Part shown: positions 34,475 to 44,780 of the stretch, in pieces | Layout: every line of letters starts with the position of its first letter | Numbering within the stretch: the first letter of the stretch is position 1 | Assembly: GCA_017889635.1 (NCBI GenBank) | Contig: JAGGAC010000003.1 | Span: 1-64,000, forward strand | Origin: Bacillota bacterium | GTDB lineage: Bacteria > Bacillota > Negativicutes > Sporomusales > CTSoil-080 | Direction: 5' to 3' | Length of the DNA: 64,000 bases | The notes under the pieces: model-generated | Database searches by the model: none | What the model was told of the DNA's origin: nothing | What the model saw: the letters and a program-made list of their open reading frames with translations, nothing else | Made by a program: the position numbers and the translations under genes

Positions 34475-35485
34475 ATGGAAGAAGAGCGAATTATTGAGGG
34501 CAAAGAACAGGATGTTGACAGCTGGCAGCTTTCTTTAAGGCCGCGTCGGCTTGGCGAATATATTGGTCAGGATCAGGTCAAGGAGAATTTGACGGTATTT
34601 GTCCAGGCGGCTCTGTCGCGGGGCGAAGCACTGGATCATGTGCTGTTATATGGACCACCGGGACTTGGCAAGACGACGCTGGCGGGAATTATCGCCAATG
34701 AGCTGGGGGTTAACTTTCGAGTGACTTCAGGGCCTGCGGTTGAGCGTGCCGGAGACTTGGCGGCACTATTGACTAACCTGGGTGAAAAGGATGTATTATT
34801 TATTGATGAGATTCATCGTTTGTCCCGTTCGGTGGAGGAGATTTTATATTCAGCAATGGAAGACTATTGTCTTGACATAATTATTGGCAAAGGCCCAAGC
34901 GCAAGATCAATAAGGCTGGATTTGCCTCGGTTTACGCTGGTGGGAGCAACAACCAGGGCGGGAGCGCTGACGTCGCCGCTCAGAGATCGGTTTGGTGTAA
35001 TTTGCCGGTTGGAGTACTATGAAGAGCAGCATTTGGTACATATTATTAAACGGGCAGCAGAGATTCTGAATGTTGTTGTTGATGACCAAGGTGCTAGTGA
35101 GATTGCTCGTCGAGCGCGGGGAACCCCGCGTGTAGCTAACCGTTTGTTGAAAAGAGTCCGTGATTATGCACAGGTGGTTGGGGACGGCGTGATTAGCGCT
35201 TCAATTGCTGACAAGGCTCTGGCAATGCTGGAAGTAGATAGCTGCGGTTTGGATAAGACCGACCAGCGGCTTTTAAAAGCCATTATTGAAAAGTTTGGCG
35301 GCGGACCGGTGGGGCTGGATACTTTGGCTGCCGCAATTAGTGAAGAAACTGAGACAATCGAAGACGTAATTGAACCATATTTATTGCAGCTTGGTATGAT
35401 TAACCGTACGCCACGGGGCAGGGTTGCTACTCCAGCAGCTTACCGTCATCTGGGCGTGGCAATCAAGACGTCTGGAGATGACTAA
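34475..35485 (+). CDS. ruvB: Holliday junction helicase RuvB
   Basis: RuvB is a hexameric AAA+ motor that drives branch migration with RuvA. The 336-residue protein has the usual features: [14 protein letters not shown], Walker [12 protein letters not shown], Walker [10 protein letters not shown], sensor [18 protein letters not shown], and a C-terminal winged helix ending [17 protein letters not shown]. The ribosome binding site GGAGG overlaps the end of ruvA. Confidence 0.98.
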   Translation: MEEERIIEGKEQDVDSWQLSLRPRRLGEYIGQDQVKENLTVFVQAALSRGEALDHVLLYGPPGLGKTTLAGIIANELGVNFRVTSGPAVERAGDLAALLTNLGEKDVLFIDEIHRLSRSVEEILYSAMEDYCLDIIIGKGPSARSIRLDLPRFTLVGATTRAGALTSPLRDRFGVICRLEYYEEQHLVHIIKRAAEILNVVVDDQGASEIARRARGTPRVANRLLKRVRDYAQVVGDGVISASIADKALAMLEVDSCGLDKTDQRLLKAIIEKFGGGPVGLDTLAAAISEETETIEDVIEPYLLQLGMINRTPRGRVATPAAYRHLGVAIKTSGDD

Positions 35486-35518
35486 TAAAAATTGTGGTAA
35501 GCGGAATGGAATGATAAT

Positions 35519-36064
35519 ATGTCGATGTTACTACATGTCTGTTGCGGTCCGTGTGCCGCATATCCGGTTGAATATTTGAAAGCAAAAGGGTTTGATGTTG
35601 TGGGTTATTTCTATAACCCAAACATTCATCCCTATAAGGAGTTTCGTCGCCGGCTGGAAACGGCTGAGGAATTTGCGGCGAAAGTAGGTCTGGAGTTTAT
35701 AATTGATGACAGTTACCAATTGGAGGACTTTTTACGGTTGGCTTTGGATGCACCGGAAGGTCGCTGCCGCGAATGTTATCATTTAAGACTGCGCCAGGCA
35801 GCGCGTTATGCCAAAGCTAATGGGTATGATTATTTTACGACAACGCTTTTAGTTAGTCCGTATCAGCAACATGACGTTATAAAGGCTATTGGGGAAAATA
35901 TTGCTGCACAAGAAGGAATAGCGTTTCTGTACTTCGATTTTCGCCTAGGTTGGCACGAGGGGGTAAAAATCAGTAAGGAATTGGAACTTTATCGTCAGCC
36001 ATATTGCGGCTGCGTGTTCAGTGAACGGGATCGTTATCAGAAGCCGCGAAAGGAGAAGGGCTGA
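35519..36064 (+). CDS. queH: Epoxyqueuosine reductase QueH
   Basis: QueH reduces epoxyqueuosine to queuosine in tRNA, the last step of the pathway whose queA and tgt lie 1.5 kb downstream. The 181-residue protein has the paired cysteines LLHVCCGPCAAYP at the N-terminus, RCRECYHLRL in the middle and PYCGCVFSE at the end, which bind the iron cluster. It is unrelated to QueG. It overlaps DUF2905 by one base, and a weak GGAATGG-type site precedes its start. Confidence 0.92.
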   Translation: MSMLLHVCCGPCAAYPVEYLKAKGFDVVGYFYNPNIHPYKEFRRRLETAEEFAAKVGLEFIIDDSYQLEDFLRLALDAPEGRCRECYHLRLRQAARYAKANGYDYFTTTLLVSPYQQHDVIKAIGENIAAQEGIAFLYFDFRLGWHEGVKISKELELYRQPYCGCVFSERDRYQKPRKEKG

Positions 36065-36291
36065 TGTTATCCGGGTTTGATTCTTTTGGCAAAACATTGA
36101 TGATGATAGGCGGAATAATTTTTGCTGCAGGACTATTAATTCATTTTAGCGGCAAGCTGCCATGGCTGGGTAGGTTACCTGGGGATATACATATTGAAAA
36201 GGAAAATTTTAGTTTTTATTTTCCGGTTGTTACGTCCGTTTTGTTAAGTTTACTTCTAACCGTAATATTAAATTTGTTCGGCAGGCGCTGA
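36064..36291 (+). CDS. DUF2905-family membrane protein
   Basis: This 75-residue protein has two membrane segments (about 10-30 and 50-70) separated by the conserved loop GKLPWLGRLPGDIHIEKENFSFYFP. The loop motif identifies DUF2905, whose function is unknown. It is coupled to queH through an ATG overlapping the TGA, in a ruv-queuosine neighbourhood common in Firmicutes. Confidence 0.9.
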   Translation: MLSGFDSFGKTLMMIGGIIFAAGLLIHFSGKLPWLGRLPGDIHIEKENFSFYFPVVTSVLLSLLLTVILNLFGRR

Positions 36292-36311
36292 CGTTATGGA
36301 AGGAGTATTTT

Positions 36312-37535
36312 ATGCTGCAGAGAGTTATGATACTGGTCATAGTGTCATTATTTATTTTAGTTTCACCGGTTTGTGGTGTTTCCTCAAAGGGACCATTGAT
36401 TAGGGTTGGAATAATAAGTAATCAGGAAAATATTTTTATTACCGCTGAAAAGGAATTTTCGCTGGTTGACGCTGAGACTGGTAATGTAATTAGTCGTTGT
36501 CCGGCCGGGGTTAAAGTAACATTGTCGAATAATAATGTGAATGCTTTAGTTAATGGCAAGCCAACAACTGCTAATGAAATTAAAGTTGTTTTTCCAACCG
36601 GTATGGAGCAGACGCTTGAAATAAACAAGCGTTTTTATCGGGGGGCAATTTCAGTCCGTTATATGTCCGGTAAGCACAGTTTTACGGTAGTTAATACGTT
36701 GGCGCTTGAGGACTATTTGTGTGGAGTACTTCCGCGGGAGATTTCGCCGGAATGGCCGGTTGATGCGCTTAAAGCTCAGGCTATAGCGGCCCGGACTTAT
36801 GCTATTTATAGTATGAATAAACATAAGTCTGATGGCTATGATGTTTGTGCTACCACTGATTGTCAGGTCTATGGAGGGATTGCTGTTGAGGATGACAGGA
36901 CTAATATGGCAGTATATGATACCAAAGGTTTAGTTATGGTTTATAATGACAAGCCTATTCCTGCTTTATTTCACTGCAGCAGCGGCGGTTATACTGAAAA
37001 CAGTGAAAATGTTTGGGGCGGGTACTTTCCATTTCTTCGCAGTGTTAAGGATTATGATGAACAGTCTCCCTATTATAAATGGGAAAAAAGGATGTTGGTT
37101 GCCGATTTAGAAGCGGCGCTCAAACGTGCTGGTCATGATATCGGTAAACTTCAAGCTGTGAAGCTTTCTCAGCTTGATGAGCAGGTTAAGTCAAGTATTG
37201 ACCGCAGCGACCGGACCATATCGGGGAGGGTTAAAAGTATCCGCTTTATCGGCAGTCAGGACGAGATAGCGTTAAGCGGAACAGAAGTACGCAGTCTCGT
37301 CGGATTAAATAGTACGCTATTTGATGTCAAGGTTGTTTCGCCAGCGGTAATGAACGTTAAAGGAGAAGCAAGCGCAATTTTCGTGTTTGAAGGCTATGGC
37401 TGGGGGCATGGTATAGGCCTGTCCCAGTGGGGCGCTAAGGCAATGGCTGAGCAAGCTCCACAAGGGGCTGCTGAATACTTTAAGGTTATATTGAAACACT
37501 ATTATTCAGGTGTCAGCTTTGAAAAGGAGTATTAG
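36312..37535 (+). CDS. SpoIID/LytB-domain protein
   Basis: This 407-residue exported protein has a signal peptide (MLQRVMILVIVSLFILVSPVCG). The SpoIID domain begins around VNTLALEDYLCGVLPREISPEWPVDALKAQAIAARTYA and continues to the C-terminal GYGWGHGIGLSQWGAKAMAEQ. SpoIID is a lytic transglycosylase needed for engulfment; this form is either SpoIID itself or a vegetative homologue. The acid candidate Glu is in PREISPEWP. The ribosome binding site is GGAAGGAG. It is followed after 3 bases by queA. Confidence 0.88.
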   Translation: MLQRVMILVIVSLFILVSPVCGVSSKGPLIRVGIISNQENIFITAEKEFSLVDAETGNVISRCPAGVKVTLSNNNVNALVNGKPTTANEIKVVFPTGMEQTLEINKRFYRGAISVRYMSGKHSFTVVNTLALEDYLCGVLPREISPEWPVDALKAQAIAARTYAIYSMNKHKSDGYDVCATTDCQVYGGIAVEDDRTNMAVYDTKGLVMVYNDKPIPALFHCSSGGYTENSENVWGGYFPFLRSVKDYDEQSPYYKWEKRMLVADLEAALKRAGHDIGKLQAVKLSQLDEQVKSSIDRSDRTISGRVKSIRFIGSQDEIALSGTEVRSLVGLNSTLFDVKVVSPAVMNVKGEASAIFVFEGYGWGHGIGLSQWGAKAMAEQAPQGAAEYFKVILKHYYSGVSFEKEY

Positions 37536-37538
37536 AAG

Positions 37539-38558
37539 ATGCAATTAGGAGATTTTGATTACCATTTGCCGGAGGAACTTATTGCTCAATATCCGGTCCC
37601 TGAAAGAGATCATTCCCGGCTTTTAGTGCTTAACCGAGCTGACGGGGCTATTAGCCATCGCCGTTTTTTCGATTTGCCGGACTACTTATTGCCAGGAGAT
37701 ACACTGGTGTTCAACAATACTAAGGTAATTCCAGCCAGGCTCATTGGCATGAAAGCTGATACTGGAGGAAAAATAGAGGTATTATTATTAAATCGGCTTG
37801 AGGGGAACCAATGGGAAACACTCGTAAAACCGGGACGTAAAGCACGCCCTGGAACGGTGATTCGGTTTGGCGATGATTTATCGTGCGAGATACTTGAGGT
37901 AACTGATTTTGGCGGACGAATAGTCCGTTTTATTTTTGATGGCATTTTTGAAGAGATTTTGGATCGGCTGGGAGAAACACCGCTGCCGCCATATATTAGA
38001 AGCAGAGTGGCGGATAAGGAACGCTATCAAACGGTGTATGCCAAGGAGGATGGCTCGGCTGCTGCCCCGACTGCCGGGTTACATTTTACTAATGAGCTTT
38101 TGGTGAATTTGAAAGAACGGGGGATAAAGTCGGCATTTGTAACACTACATGTTGGCCTGGGAACTTTTCGTCCGGTAAATGTCGAAGATGTTACTAGCCA
38201 TGTAATGCATCGTGAATATTATTCTATATCTGAAGAGGCGGCGGCAGTAATAAATGAAACCAGACATCGCGGAGGACGGGTAATAGCTGTTGGGACTACT
38301 TCGGTGCGAACGCTGGAAACAGCGGCGACTGGTGATAGTATTTCAGCAAACAGTGGCTGGACTGATATTTTTATATATCCGGGGTATAAGTTCAAGATGA
38401 TTGATGGACTGATAACTAATTTTCATTTGCCGAAGTCAACGCTTTTAATGCTGGTTAGTGCTTTTGCCGGAAAGGAAAGAGTACTTGCGGCTTATCGGGA
38501 GGCAGTTAGTGAGCATTATCGGTTTTTCAGTTTTGGGGATGCAATGTTTATTATCTAA
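37539..38558 (+). CDS. queA: S-adenosylmethionine:tRNA ribosyltransferase-isomerase
   Basis: QueA transfers and isomerises the ribosyl part of SAM onto 7-aminomethyl-7-deazaguanine in tRNA to give epoxyqueuosine. The 339-residue protein has the usual start [26 protein letters not shown], the internal [13 protein letters not shown] and the late [22 protein letters not shown]. It is followed by tgt after 24 bases. The ribosome binding site is AAAGGAG. Confidence 0.97.
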   Translation: MQLGDFDYHLPEELIAQYPVPERDHSRLLVLNRADGAISHRRFFDLPDYLLPGDTLVFNNTKVIPARLIGMKADTGGKIEVLLLNRLEGNQWETLVKPGRKARPGTVIRFGDDLSCEILEVTDFGGRIVRFIFDGIFEEILDRLGETPLPPYIRSRVADKERYQTVYAKEDGSAAAPTAGLHFTNELLVNLKERGIKSAFVTLHVGLGTFRPVNVEDVTSHVMHREYYSISEEAAAVINETRHRGGRVIAVGTTSVRTLETAATGDSISANSGWTDIFIYPGYKFKMIDGLITNFHLPKSTLLMLVSAFAGKERVLAAYREAVSEHYRFFSFGDAMFII

Positions 38559-39695
<1,137 letters not shown>

Positions 39696-39744
39696 AGGAT
39701 TTGGCAATAATAAGGCGAATGGATAAAGAAGGGAGGTGATGTTA

Positions 39745-40017
39745 GTGCCGCAAGAATATATGCAGTTGGTAAATTTTTGGCCGATTATTTTGATGTTTGT
39801 TGTTATGTACTTTATCGTTTATCGTCCGCAGAAAAAGCAAGAAAAACAGCGTAAAAGTTTGTTGGATAATTTGAAAAAGGGCGATCGTGTAGTGACTATT
39901 GGTGGAGTGCATGGGACTGTTACAGCAATTGATCCTAATAAAGTCACATTAAAGGTAGCGGAAAAGACGGAGATAGTTTTTTCCCGTAGCGCGATTGCTT
40001 CGATTCAAGGAGAGTGA
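39745..40017 (+). CDS. yajC: Sec translocase accessory protein YajC
   Basis: This 90-residue inner membrane protein has one membrane segment (FWPIILMFVVMYFIVYRP) and the conserved cytoplasmic core KKQEKQRKSLLDNLKKGDRVVTIGGVHGTV. YajC associates with SecD and SecF, encoded 2.5 kb downstream. I chose the GTG at 39745, 8 bases after GGGAGG; the frame also opens with GTG at 39736, inside that site. Confidence 0.95.
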   Translation: MPQEYMQLVNFWPIILMFVVMYFIVYRPQKKQEKQRKSLLDNLKKGDRVVTIGGVHGTVTAIDPNKVTLKVAEKTEIVFSRSAIASIQGE

Positions 40018-40028
40018 GGCCGGGAGTC

Positions 40029-40625
40029 ATGCCTGATACAATAAAGAATTTTAAACAGCAGTTGAGGCGGGAAATATTGTTGAAACGGCGAGCCTTGCCG
40101 GTTGATTTTGTTACTGAAGGAACTGGGCGTATTTCAGACTTTCTCTTGGAATGGCCGGTATACAAAAAGGCCGCTACAGTGATGATTTATCTGGCTATGC
40201 CGGACGAGCCGGGTACTGATGCTATTATTGAGAAGGCTTTGGCTGATGGCAAACAGGTATGTGTACCTCTCCTGCGCCAAGAATATGGCTATATGGATGC
40301 CGCACGGATTAAAGGGTTGGACGATTTGGTGATTGGACGTATGAGCCTCAAAATGCCGAATCCTGCAAGCTGCGAAATCGTTGATCCTGCTGATGTTGAT
40401 TTAATAATTGTACCTGGTGTGGCTTTCGATCTTAATGGTAACAGGTTGGGCATGGGCGCCGGGTATTATGACCGGTTTTTAGAGGAAATGGACGAAATTT
40501 TCCTTTTAGGATTGGCCTGGTCTTTTCAGGTTTTGCCTAATGTGCCTAGCGCTGAACATGATATAAAAATGCAGCAACTGTTGACGGAAGATGGCTTTTT
40601 GCCTGTGCGACGAGTCCGAATGTAA
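40029..40625 (+). CDS. 5-formyltetrahydrofolate cyclo-ligase
   Basis: The enzyme converts 5-formyl-THF to 5,10-methenyl-THF with ATP, returning a storage folate to one-carbon metabolism. The 198-residue protein has the family's KNFKQQLRREILLKRRAL start, MIYLAMPDEPGTDAII, and the ATP-binding GNRLGMGAGYYDRFL. The start is uncertain: ATG 40029 (weak GGGAG) or GTG 40014, which overlaps the yajC stop. Confidence 0.93.
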   Translation: MPDTIKNFKQQLRREILLKRRALPVDFVTEGTGRISDFLLEWPVYKKAATVMIYLAMPDEPGTDAIIEKALADGKQVCVPLLRQEYGYMDAARIKGLDDLVIGRMSLKMPNPASCEIVDPADVDLIIVPGVAFDLNGNRLGMGAGYYDRFLEEMDEIFLLGLAWSFQVLPNVPSAEHDIKMQQLLTEDGFLPVRRVRM

Positions 40626-40654
40626 TTCGGCTTGACTTTGGGGGCGTATGCACG

Positions 40655-41359
40655 ATGGAAATAAAAATTGGTGTTGCGAAAATAAATAAATATGCGATGG
40701 CAGAATGTGGAGACAGTGTAGAAGTGGCGGAACGACCACGTGGTGGTATTTCTGCCATTTTGGCTGATGGTCAGGGGAGTGGCAAAGCGGCGAAGATCAC
40801 CAGCAGTCTGGTGGTTAACCGGGCGGCGGCATTAATTACCGAAGGCGCAAGGGACGGGGCGGTTGCCAGAGCAGTCCATGATTATTTGTATACTATGAAG
40901 GACGGCAAAGTATCTTCGACACTGACAATTTTGAGCGCCGACTTGGAGGCCGAAACACTATTGTTTTCCCGCAATTCAAACTGCCCGGTACTGGTCAAGG
41001 GAGAGTATGGCATTGTTGTTTATGATGAAACTGTAAATTCCATCGGAGTTCATAAACATATGAAACCCTTGATGAATCAAATTCCCCTGGAAGTGGGAAC
41101 AATTTTAATATCATATTCTGATGGAATTCAGGCTGCGGGACGAAAACGGGGCAACAACTTCAATTTTGATAAAATACTTCGGTTGCTGGACGATAATGGT
41201 CCGGAGCATGTGGATTTTATTGCGAAAAGCATTACGGAGTATGCTTTGGAGCTGGATGATTACCGGGCCGGTGATGATATGACGGTTGTCGTTATGGGAA
41301 TTTCAGGTCGGGAAGAGGATTGCAAAATTCAGCGGATAAGTGTTTCTTTTCCGTGTTAG
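40655..41359 (+). CDS. PP2C/SpoIIE-type phosphatase domain protein
   Basis: This 234-residue single-domain protein resembles the phosphatase domain in the hydrogenase locus. Metal-binding Asp residues are in AILADGQGSGKAAK, LISYSDGIQAAG and RAGDDMTVVVMGI. No sensor or membrane domain is attached. Stand-alone SpoIIE-type phosphatases often switch anti-sigma-factor pathways, but no partner is visible; the next gene encodes a small P-loop protein. The ATG follows a weak site. Confidence 0.83.
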   Translation: MEIKIGVAKINKYAMAECGDSVEVAERPRGGISAILADGQGSGKAAKITSSLVVNRAAALITEGARDGAVARAVHDYLYTMKDGKVSSTLTILSADLEAETLLFSRNSNCPVLVKGEYGIVVYDETVNSIGVHKHMKPLMNQIPLEVGTILISYSDGIQAAGRKRGNNFNFDKILRLLDDNGPEHVDFIAKSITEYALELDDYRAGDDMTVVVMGISGREEDCKIQRISVSFPC

Positions 41360-41371
41360 CTGGTGATATGA

Positions 41372-41716
41372 GTGCGTCTTGTTGTAGTAGGACCATGCGC
41401 ATCAGGAAAGACTACATTGGTAGGAAATTTGCGTAAGCTTGGCATTGATGCTCATAATGTTGCCCAGGAACATTCCGGTGTAAAAAAACTGTGGCGTAAA
41501 AAGTGTCCTGATGTACTGGTGATGTTGGACGCATCGCTTGCGGCTATCCGCAAGCGGCGGGCAGTACCTTGGGGGGAAGAGCGTTTGGTGGCTCAGAGGG
41601 AACGGCTTAGTGATGCTAAGGCCAACGCGAATTTATATCTTTATACTGATGAACTGACAGCTGATGAGGTAGCGCAGGCTGTGTTAGCTCATATTAGAAG
41701 AAGTGATGGTGTTTAA
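41372..41716 (+). CDS. Small P-loop NTPase-like protein
   Basis: This 114-residue protein begins MRLVVVGPCASGKTTLVGNLRKLG, a clear Walker A (GPCASGKT). A kinase-like LVMLDASLAAIRKRRAVPWGEERLVAQRERL follows, reminiscent of a lid. It is short for an adenylate-kinase-type enzyme and its substrate is unknown. The GTG start lies 12 bases after the phosphatase stop, and its end overlaps the HD-domain gene by 14 bases, so the three genes are probably coupled. Confidence 0.75.
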   Translation: MRLVVVGPCASGKTTLVGNLRKLGIDAHNVAQEHSGVKKLWRKKCPDVLVMLDASLAAIRKRRAVPWGEERLVAQRERLSDAKANANLYLYTDELTADEVAQAVLAHIRRSDGV

Positions 41717-42383
41717 AGTGGCTGTAATCACTGTAGATGATCTTAAAAAAGATCATGAAGTTGAGGTATATCACCGGTGCAGCACAGAATATTTGGGTAA
41801 GCTCGGCTATACTGAACACGGCCGTCGCCACGCTACGCTGGTGTCAGGGCTGGCTCGCAAGATTTTGGCTGATTTGGATTATGGTGAACGGGATTGTGAA
41901 CTGGCGGCTATCGCCGGTTATATCCACGATATTGCTAATTTGGTAAATCGCTACAATCACGGTGGTAATGGGGCAATGATGGCGTATATCATTTTGAACC
42001 GGTTAGGGATGACGCCGGAGGAGATTGCGCTGGTTGTTTCTGCTATCGGAAATCATGAGGAAGAGCGGGGCAACGCCATAAATCATGTAGCCTCTGCACT
42101 TATTTTGGCTGATAAGTCAGATGTTCACCGATCAAGGGTTACTCACACCGATTTTGCTAAATTTGAAATTCATGACCGGGTAAATTATGCTGCTGAGAAA
42201 AGTGAAATACTTGTTGATAAAGCTGGTAAGACAGTTACTCTTAAATTAACTATCGATACCAAGATTTGTCCGTTGATGGAATACTTCGAGATTTTTCTTG
42301 ATCGGATGCTTATGTGCCAACGAGCCGCAGCTTTTTTGGGGTGCAGCTTTGGGCTGGTAATAAATGATACAAAGCTTTTGTAG
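41703..42383 (+). CDS. HD-domain phosphohydrolase
   Basis: This 226-residue protein has the metal-binding HD pattern: EHGRRHATLVSGLA, then GYIHDIANLVNRYNHGGNGA and GNHEEERGNAINHVASALILADKSDVHRSR. Such proteins hydrolyse phosphomonoesters or nucleotides; the substrate is not evident. Starts at GTG 41703, ATG 41706 or GTG 41718 are possible. It comes directly before secD and after the P-loop gene. Confidence 0.85.
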   Translation: MMVFKVAVITVDDLKKDHEVEVYHRCSTEYLGKLGYTEHGRRHATLVSGLARKILADLDYGERDCELAAIAGYIHDIANLVNRYNHGGNGAMMAYIILNRLGMTPEEIALVVSAIGNHEEERGNAINHVASALILADKSDVHRSRVTHTDFAKFEIHDRVNYAAEKSEILVDKAGKTVTLKLTIDTKICPLMEYFEIFLDRMLMCQRAAAFLGCSFGLVINDTKLL

Positions 42384-42469
42384 TCTTCGTAGCATTTGTT
42401 GACAGTGGCAAGTCCTTCCAATATAATTGTTTTTAGTGCAAATGTGACGAGAATGGGGGAGAAATTTCC

Positions 42470-43672
42470 TTGAGATGGGGTAATTTAGCTAAATTTTTTA
42501 TTCCCGTTATTGCGATTCTATTGGTTTTCGGATACTTTATTTCACCGTTGACGCTTTCTATAAAACAGGGTTTAGACCTGAGAGGCGGAACACATGTTCT
42601 GATGGAAGCGGTGGATACGCCGGATGCTAATGTTAATGAAGACGCAATGCAGCGGGCGATTCAAATTATGGAACGGCGGGTAAATGCGCTGGGACTGACA
42701 GAGCCGCTTATTCAGCGGCAGGGTGAACGGCGGATTATTGTTGAACTGCCGGGAGTGGATGCGGAAAAGGCTATAGGCATCATTGGCAAAACCGCACTAC
42801 TAGAATTTAAAGATGAAGCAGGCAAGACGGTAATGACCGGAACTGACCTGACTGACGCCAAGGAATCGTATGATCAAAACCGAGCTGCTGTAGTGGCCAT
42901 CACTTTTAGTGAGGAGGGAGCTAAGAAGTTCGCTGATCTCACCGCTAAGAATATTGGTAAACGAATAGCAATTGTGCTGGATAACGAGATGTTGACCAAT
43001 CCAACGGTGCAGGAAGCAATTCCTGGCGGCAAAGCCCAGATTACTGGCAACCGCTCATTGGAAGAAGCACATAATCTGGCGATTTTACTTAAATCAGGGT
43101 CACTGCCGGTTAAGCTGAACATTGTGGAGACGCGTTCGGTTGGACCAACGTTGGGTGAGGACTCAAAACAAAAGAGTCAGGTAGCTTTTATGATCAGTAT
43201 TGCGGCAATTCTTGTCTTTATGCTGCTGTTCTACCGAATGGCTGGATTAGTAGCCAACATTACGTTGATACTTTATGTATTATTGCTTTTGTTTTGTATG
43301 AAAATGCTTAATGCGACGCTTACTTTGCCGGGGATTGCCGGTATTATTCTGTCAATGGGGATGGCGGTTGACGCCAATGTCCTCATATTCGAGCGGTTCA
43401 AAGAGGAATATCGGGCCGGAAAAACACTGCGGGCGGCAATGGACGCCGGGTTTTCTCGGGCTTTTAATACCATATTCGACTCTAATGTTACTACGCTTTT
43501 TGCTGCGGTTGTGTTGTACTTCCTTGGTACAGGCACAATTAAAGGTTTTGCCATTACACTGGGCTTAGGTATTGTTCTCAGCATGTTTACGGCGATTACC
43601 GTGACCCGGTATCTGTTGAAAGCACTGATGAACACTAATATCTTTAAAAATGGCAAAATATTTGGAGCGTAG
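42470..43672 (+). CDS. secD: Protein translocase subunit SecD
   Basis: SecD and SecF use the proton gradient to finish protein export. The 400-residue form has an N-terminal membrane segment, the signature LRGGTHVLMEAV, the P1 periplasmic domain, and five further membrane segments with GIAGIILSMGMAVDANVLIFERFKEE (proton-path Asp). The TTG start follows GGGGGAGAAA. secF begins 12 bases later. Confidence 0.97.
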   Translation: MRWGNLAKFFIPVIAILLVFGYFISPLTLSIKQGLDLRGGTHVLMEAVDTPDANVNEDAMQRAIQIMERRVNALGLTEPLIQRQGERRIIVELPGVDAEKAIGIIGKTALLEFKDEAGKTVMTGTDLTDAKESYDQNRAAVVAITFSEEGAKKFADLTAKNIGKRIAIVLDNEMLTNPTVQEAIPGGKAQITGNRSLEEAHNLAILLKSGSLPVKLNIVETRSVGPTLGEDSKQKSQVAFMISIAAILVFMLLFYRMAGLVANITLILYVLLLLFCMKMLNATLTLPGIAGIILSMGMAVDANVLIFERFKEEYRAGKTLRAAMDAGFSRAFNTIFDSNVTTLFAAVVLYFLGTGTIKGFAITLGLGIVLSMFTAITVTRYLLKALMNTNIFKNGKIFGA

Positions 43673-43684
43673 GGGGGTGGAAAA

Positions 43685-44593
43685 ATGAAATTCAATATTA
43701 TCGGCAGACGTTATTGGTGGTTTCTGCTTTCGGCGCTGATTATGATTCCGGGGCTTATTTCCCTGGCGGTTCAAGGCTTTAATTTGGGGATTGATTTTAC
43801 CGGCGGCACGCTCTTAGATTTAAGATTCCAAAGGGCAGTAACAGTGGCTGAGGTGCGCGATGTTTTACAGCAGTTTAATTTGGAAAATAGCACCATTCAG
43901 CTTGCGACAGGTGGTGAAGCCGGAGCATCGGCTGACGTGTTTATCCGCACTAAAGTCCTGGACGAAAACGAACAAACGGCGGTATTGGCCGGGTTTGGGA
44001 AAAAGCTTGGCACGTTTGATGTTCTGAGGGTGGAAAAGGTAGGCGCCACTATCGGCTCTGAATTAACACGGCAAGCTATTATCGCGTTGGTAATATCCTG
44101 GGTGCTGATGATTCTATATATTTCTTATCGGTTTGAGTTTACTTTTGCTGTTTCGGCTATATTGGCGCTGATTCATGACATAATTGTGGTACTGGGACTT
44201 TTCTCCCTGCTACATAAGGAGATTGACGCTACCTTTGTGGCTGCAGTACTGACTATTGTCGGATATTCGATCAATGATACAATTGTTATTTTCGACCGTA
44301 TCAGAGAAAATCTGAAGACTCAGCGCAAGTCGGAAAGTTTTCAGGAATTGGTTAACCATAGCATCTGGCAAACCATGACCAGGTCGATTTATACTGTACT
44401 CACAGTGCTGTTTTGTGCGGTTGCCTTGTATGTATATGGCGGAGAAACTACCAAGAATTTTGCGCTGGCGCTTATTATCGGCTTTGCCAGCGGAGCATAT
44501 TCATCGATCTTTAATGCCAGTCCGATTTGGGTTACTTGGAAGGAATGGCAGGATCGCCGGCGGCTTGCTGCTAAAGTTAAAGGTGCAAATTAG
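43685..44593 (+). CDS. secF: Protein translocase subunit SecF
   Basis: The 302-residue partner of SecD has six membrane segments and the signatures GIDFTGGTLLDLRF and VLTIVGYSINDTIVIFDRIREN. It is separate from secD, unlike the fused SecDF of Bacillus. The ribosome binding site is GGGGGGTGG. A strong terminator follows. Confidence 0.97.
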   Translation: MKFNIIGRRYWWFLLSALIMIPGLISLAVQGFNLGIDFTGGTLLDLRFQRAVTVAEVRDVLQQFNLENSTIQLATGGEAGASADVFIRTKVLDENEQTAVLAGFGKKLGTFDVLRVEKVGATIGSELTRQAIIALVISWVLMILYISYRFEFTFAVSAILALIHDIIVVLGLFSLLHKEIDATFVAAVLTIVGYSINDTIVIFDRIRENLKTQRKSESFQELVNHSIWQTMTRSIYTVLTVLFCAVALYVYGGETTKNFALALIIGFASGAYSSIFNASPIWVTWKEWQDRRRLAAKVKGAN

Positions 44594-44647
44594 CCGGCAA
44601 TGTTATAAGGAAAGAAGCATCCAGATACGAAATCTGGAATCAAAAGA

Positions 44648-44700
44648 AGGAGCTGCCTTTAATAGGTCTTTTAAACCTATTAAAAGCAGCTCCTCTTTGT
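44648..44700 (+). terminator. Terminator after secF
   Basis: Two 20-base arms (44648-44667 and 44675-44694, one mismatch) with a 7-nt loop, followed by CTTTGTTATATTT. Confidence 0.83.
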
Positions 44701-44735
44701 TATATTTCTAATTCAAAAATAGGTGCTTGGCAATA

Positions 44736-44776
44736 AAATAGCCTTAGTCCGATAGAAGTTCGGGCCAAGGCTGTTT
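44736..44776 (-). terminator. Terminator of the reverse-strand FAD oxidoreductase gene
   Basis: On the reverse strand AACAGCCTTGG pairs with CTAAGGCTATTTT, followed by ATTGCC. It lies 5 bases beyond the stop codon. Confidence 0.65.
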
Positions 44777-44780
44777 ATAT

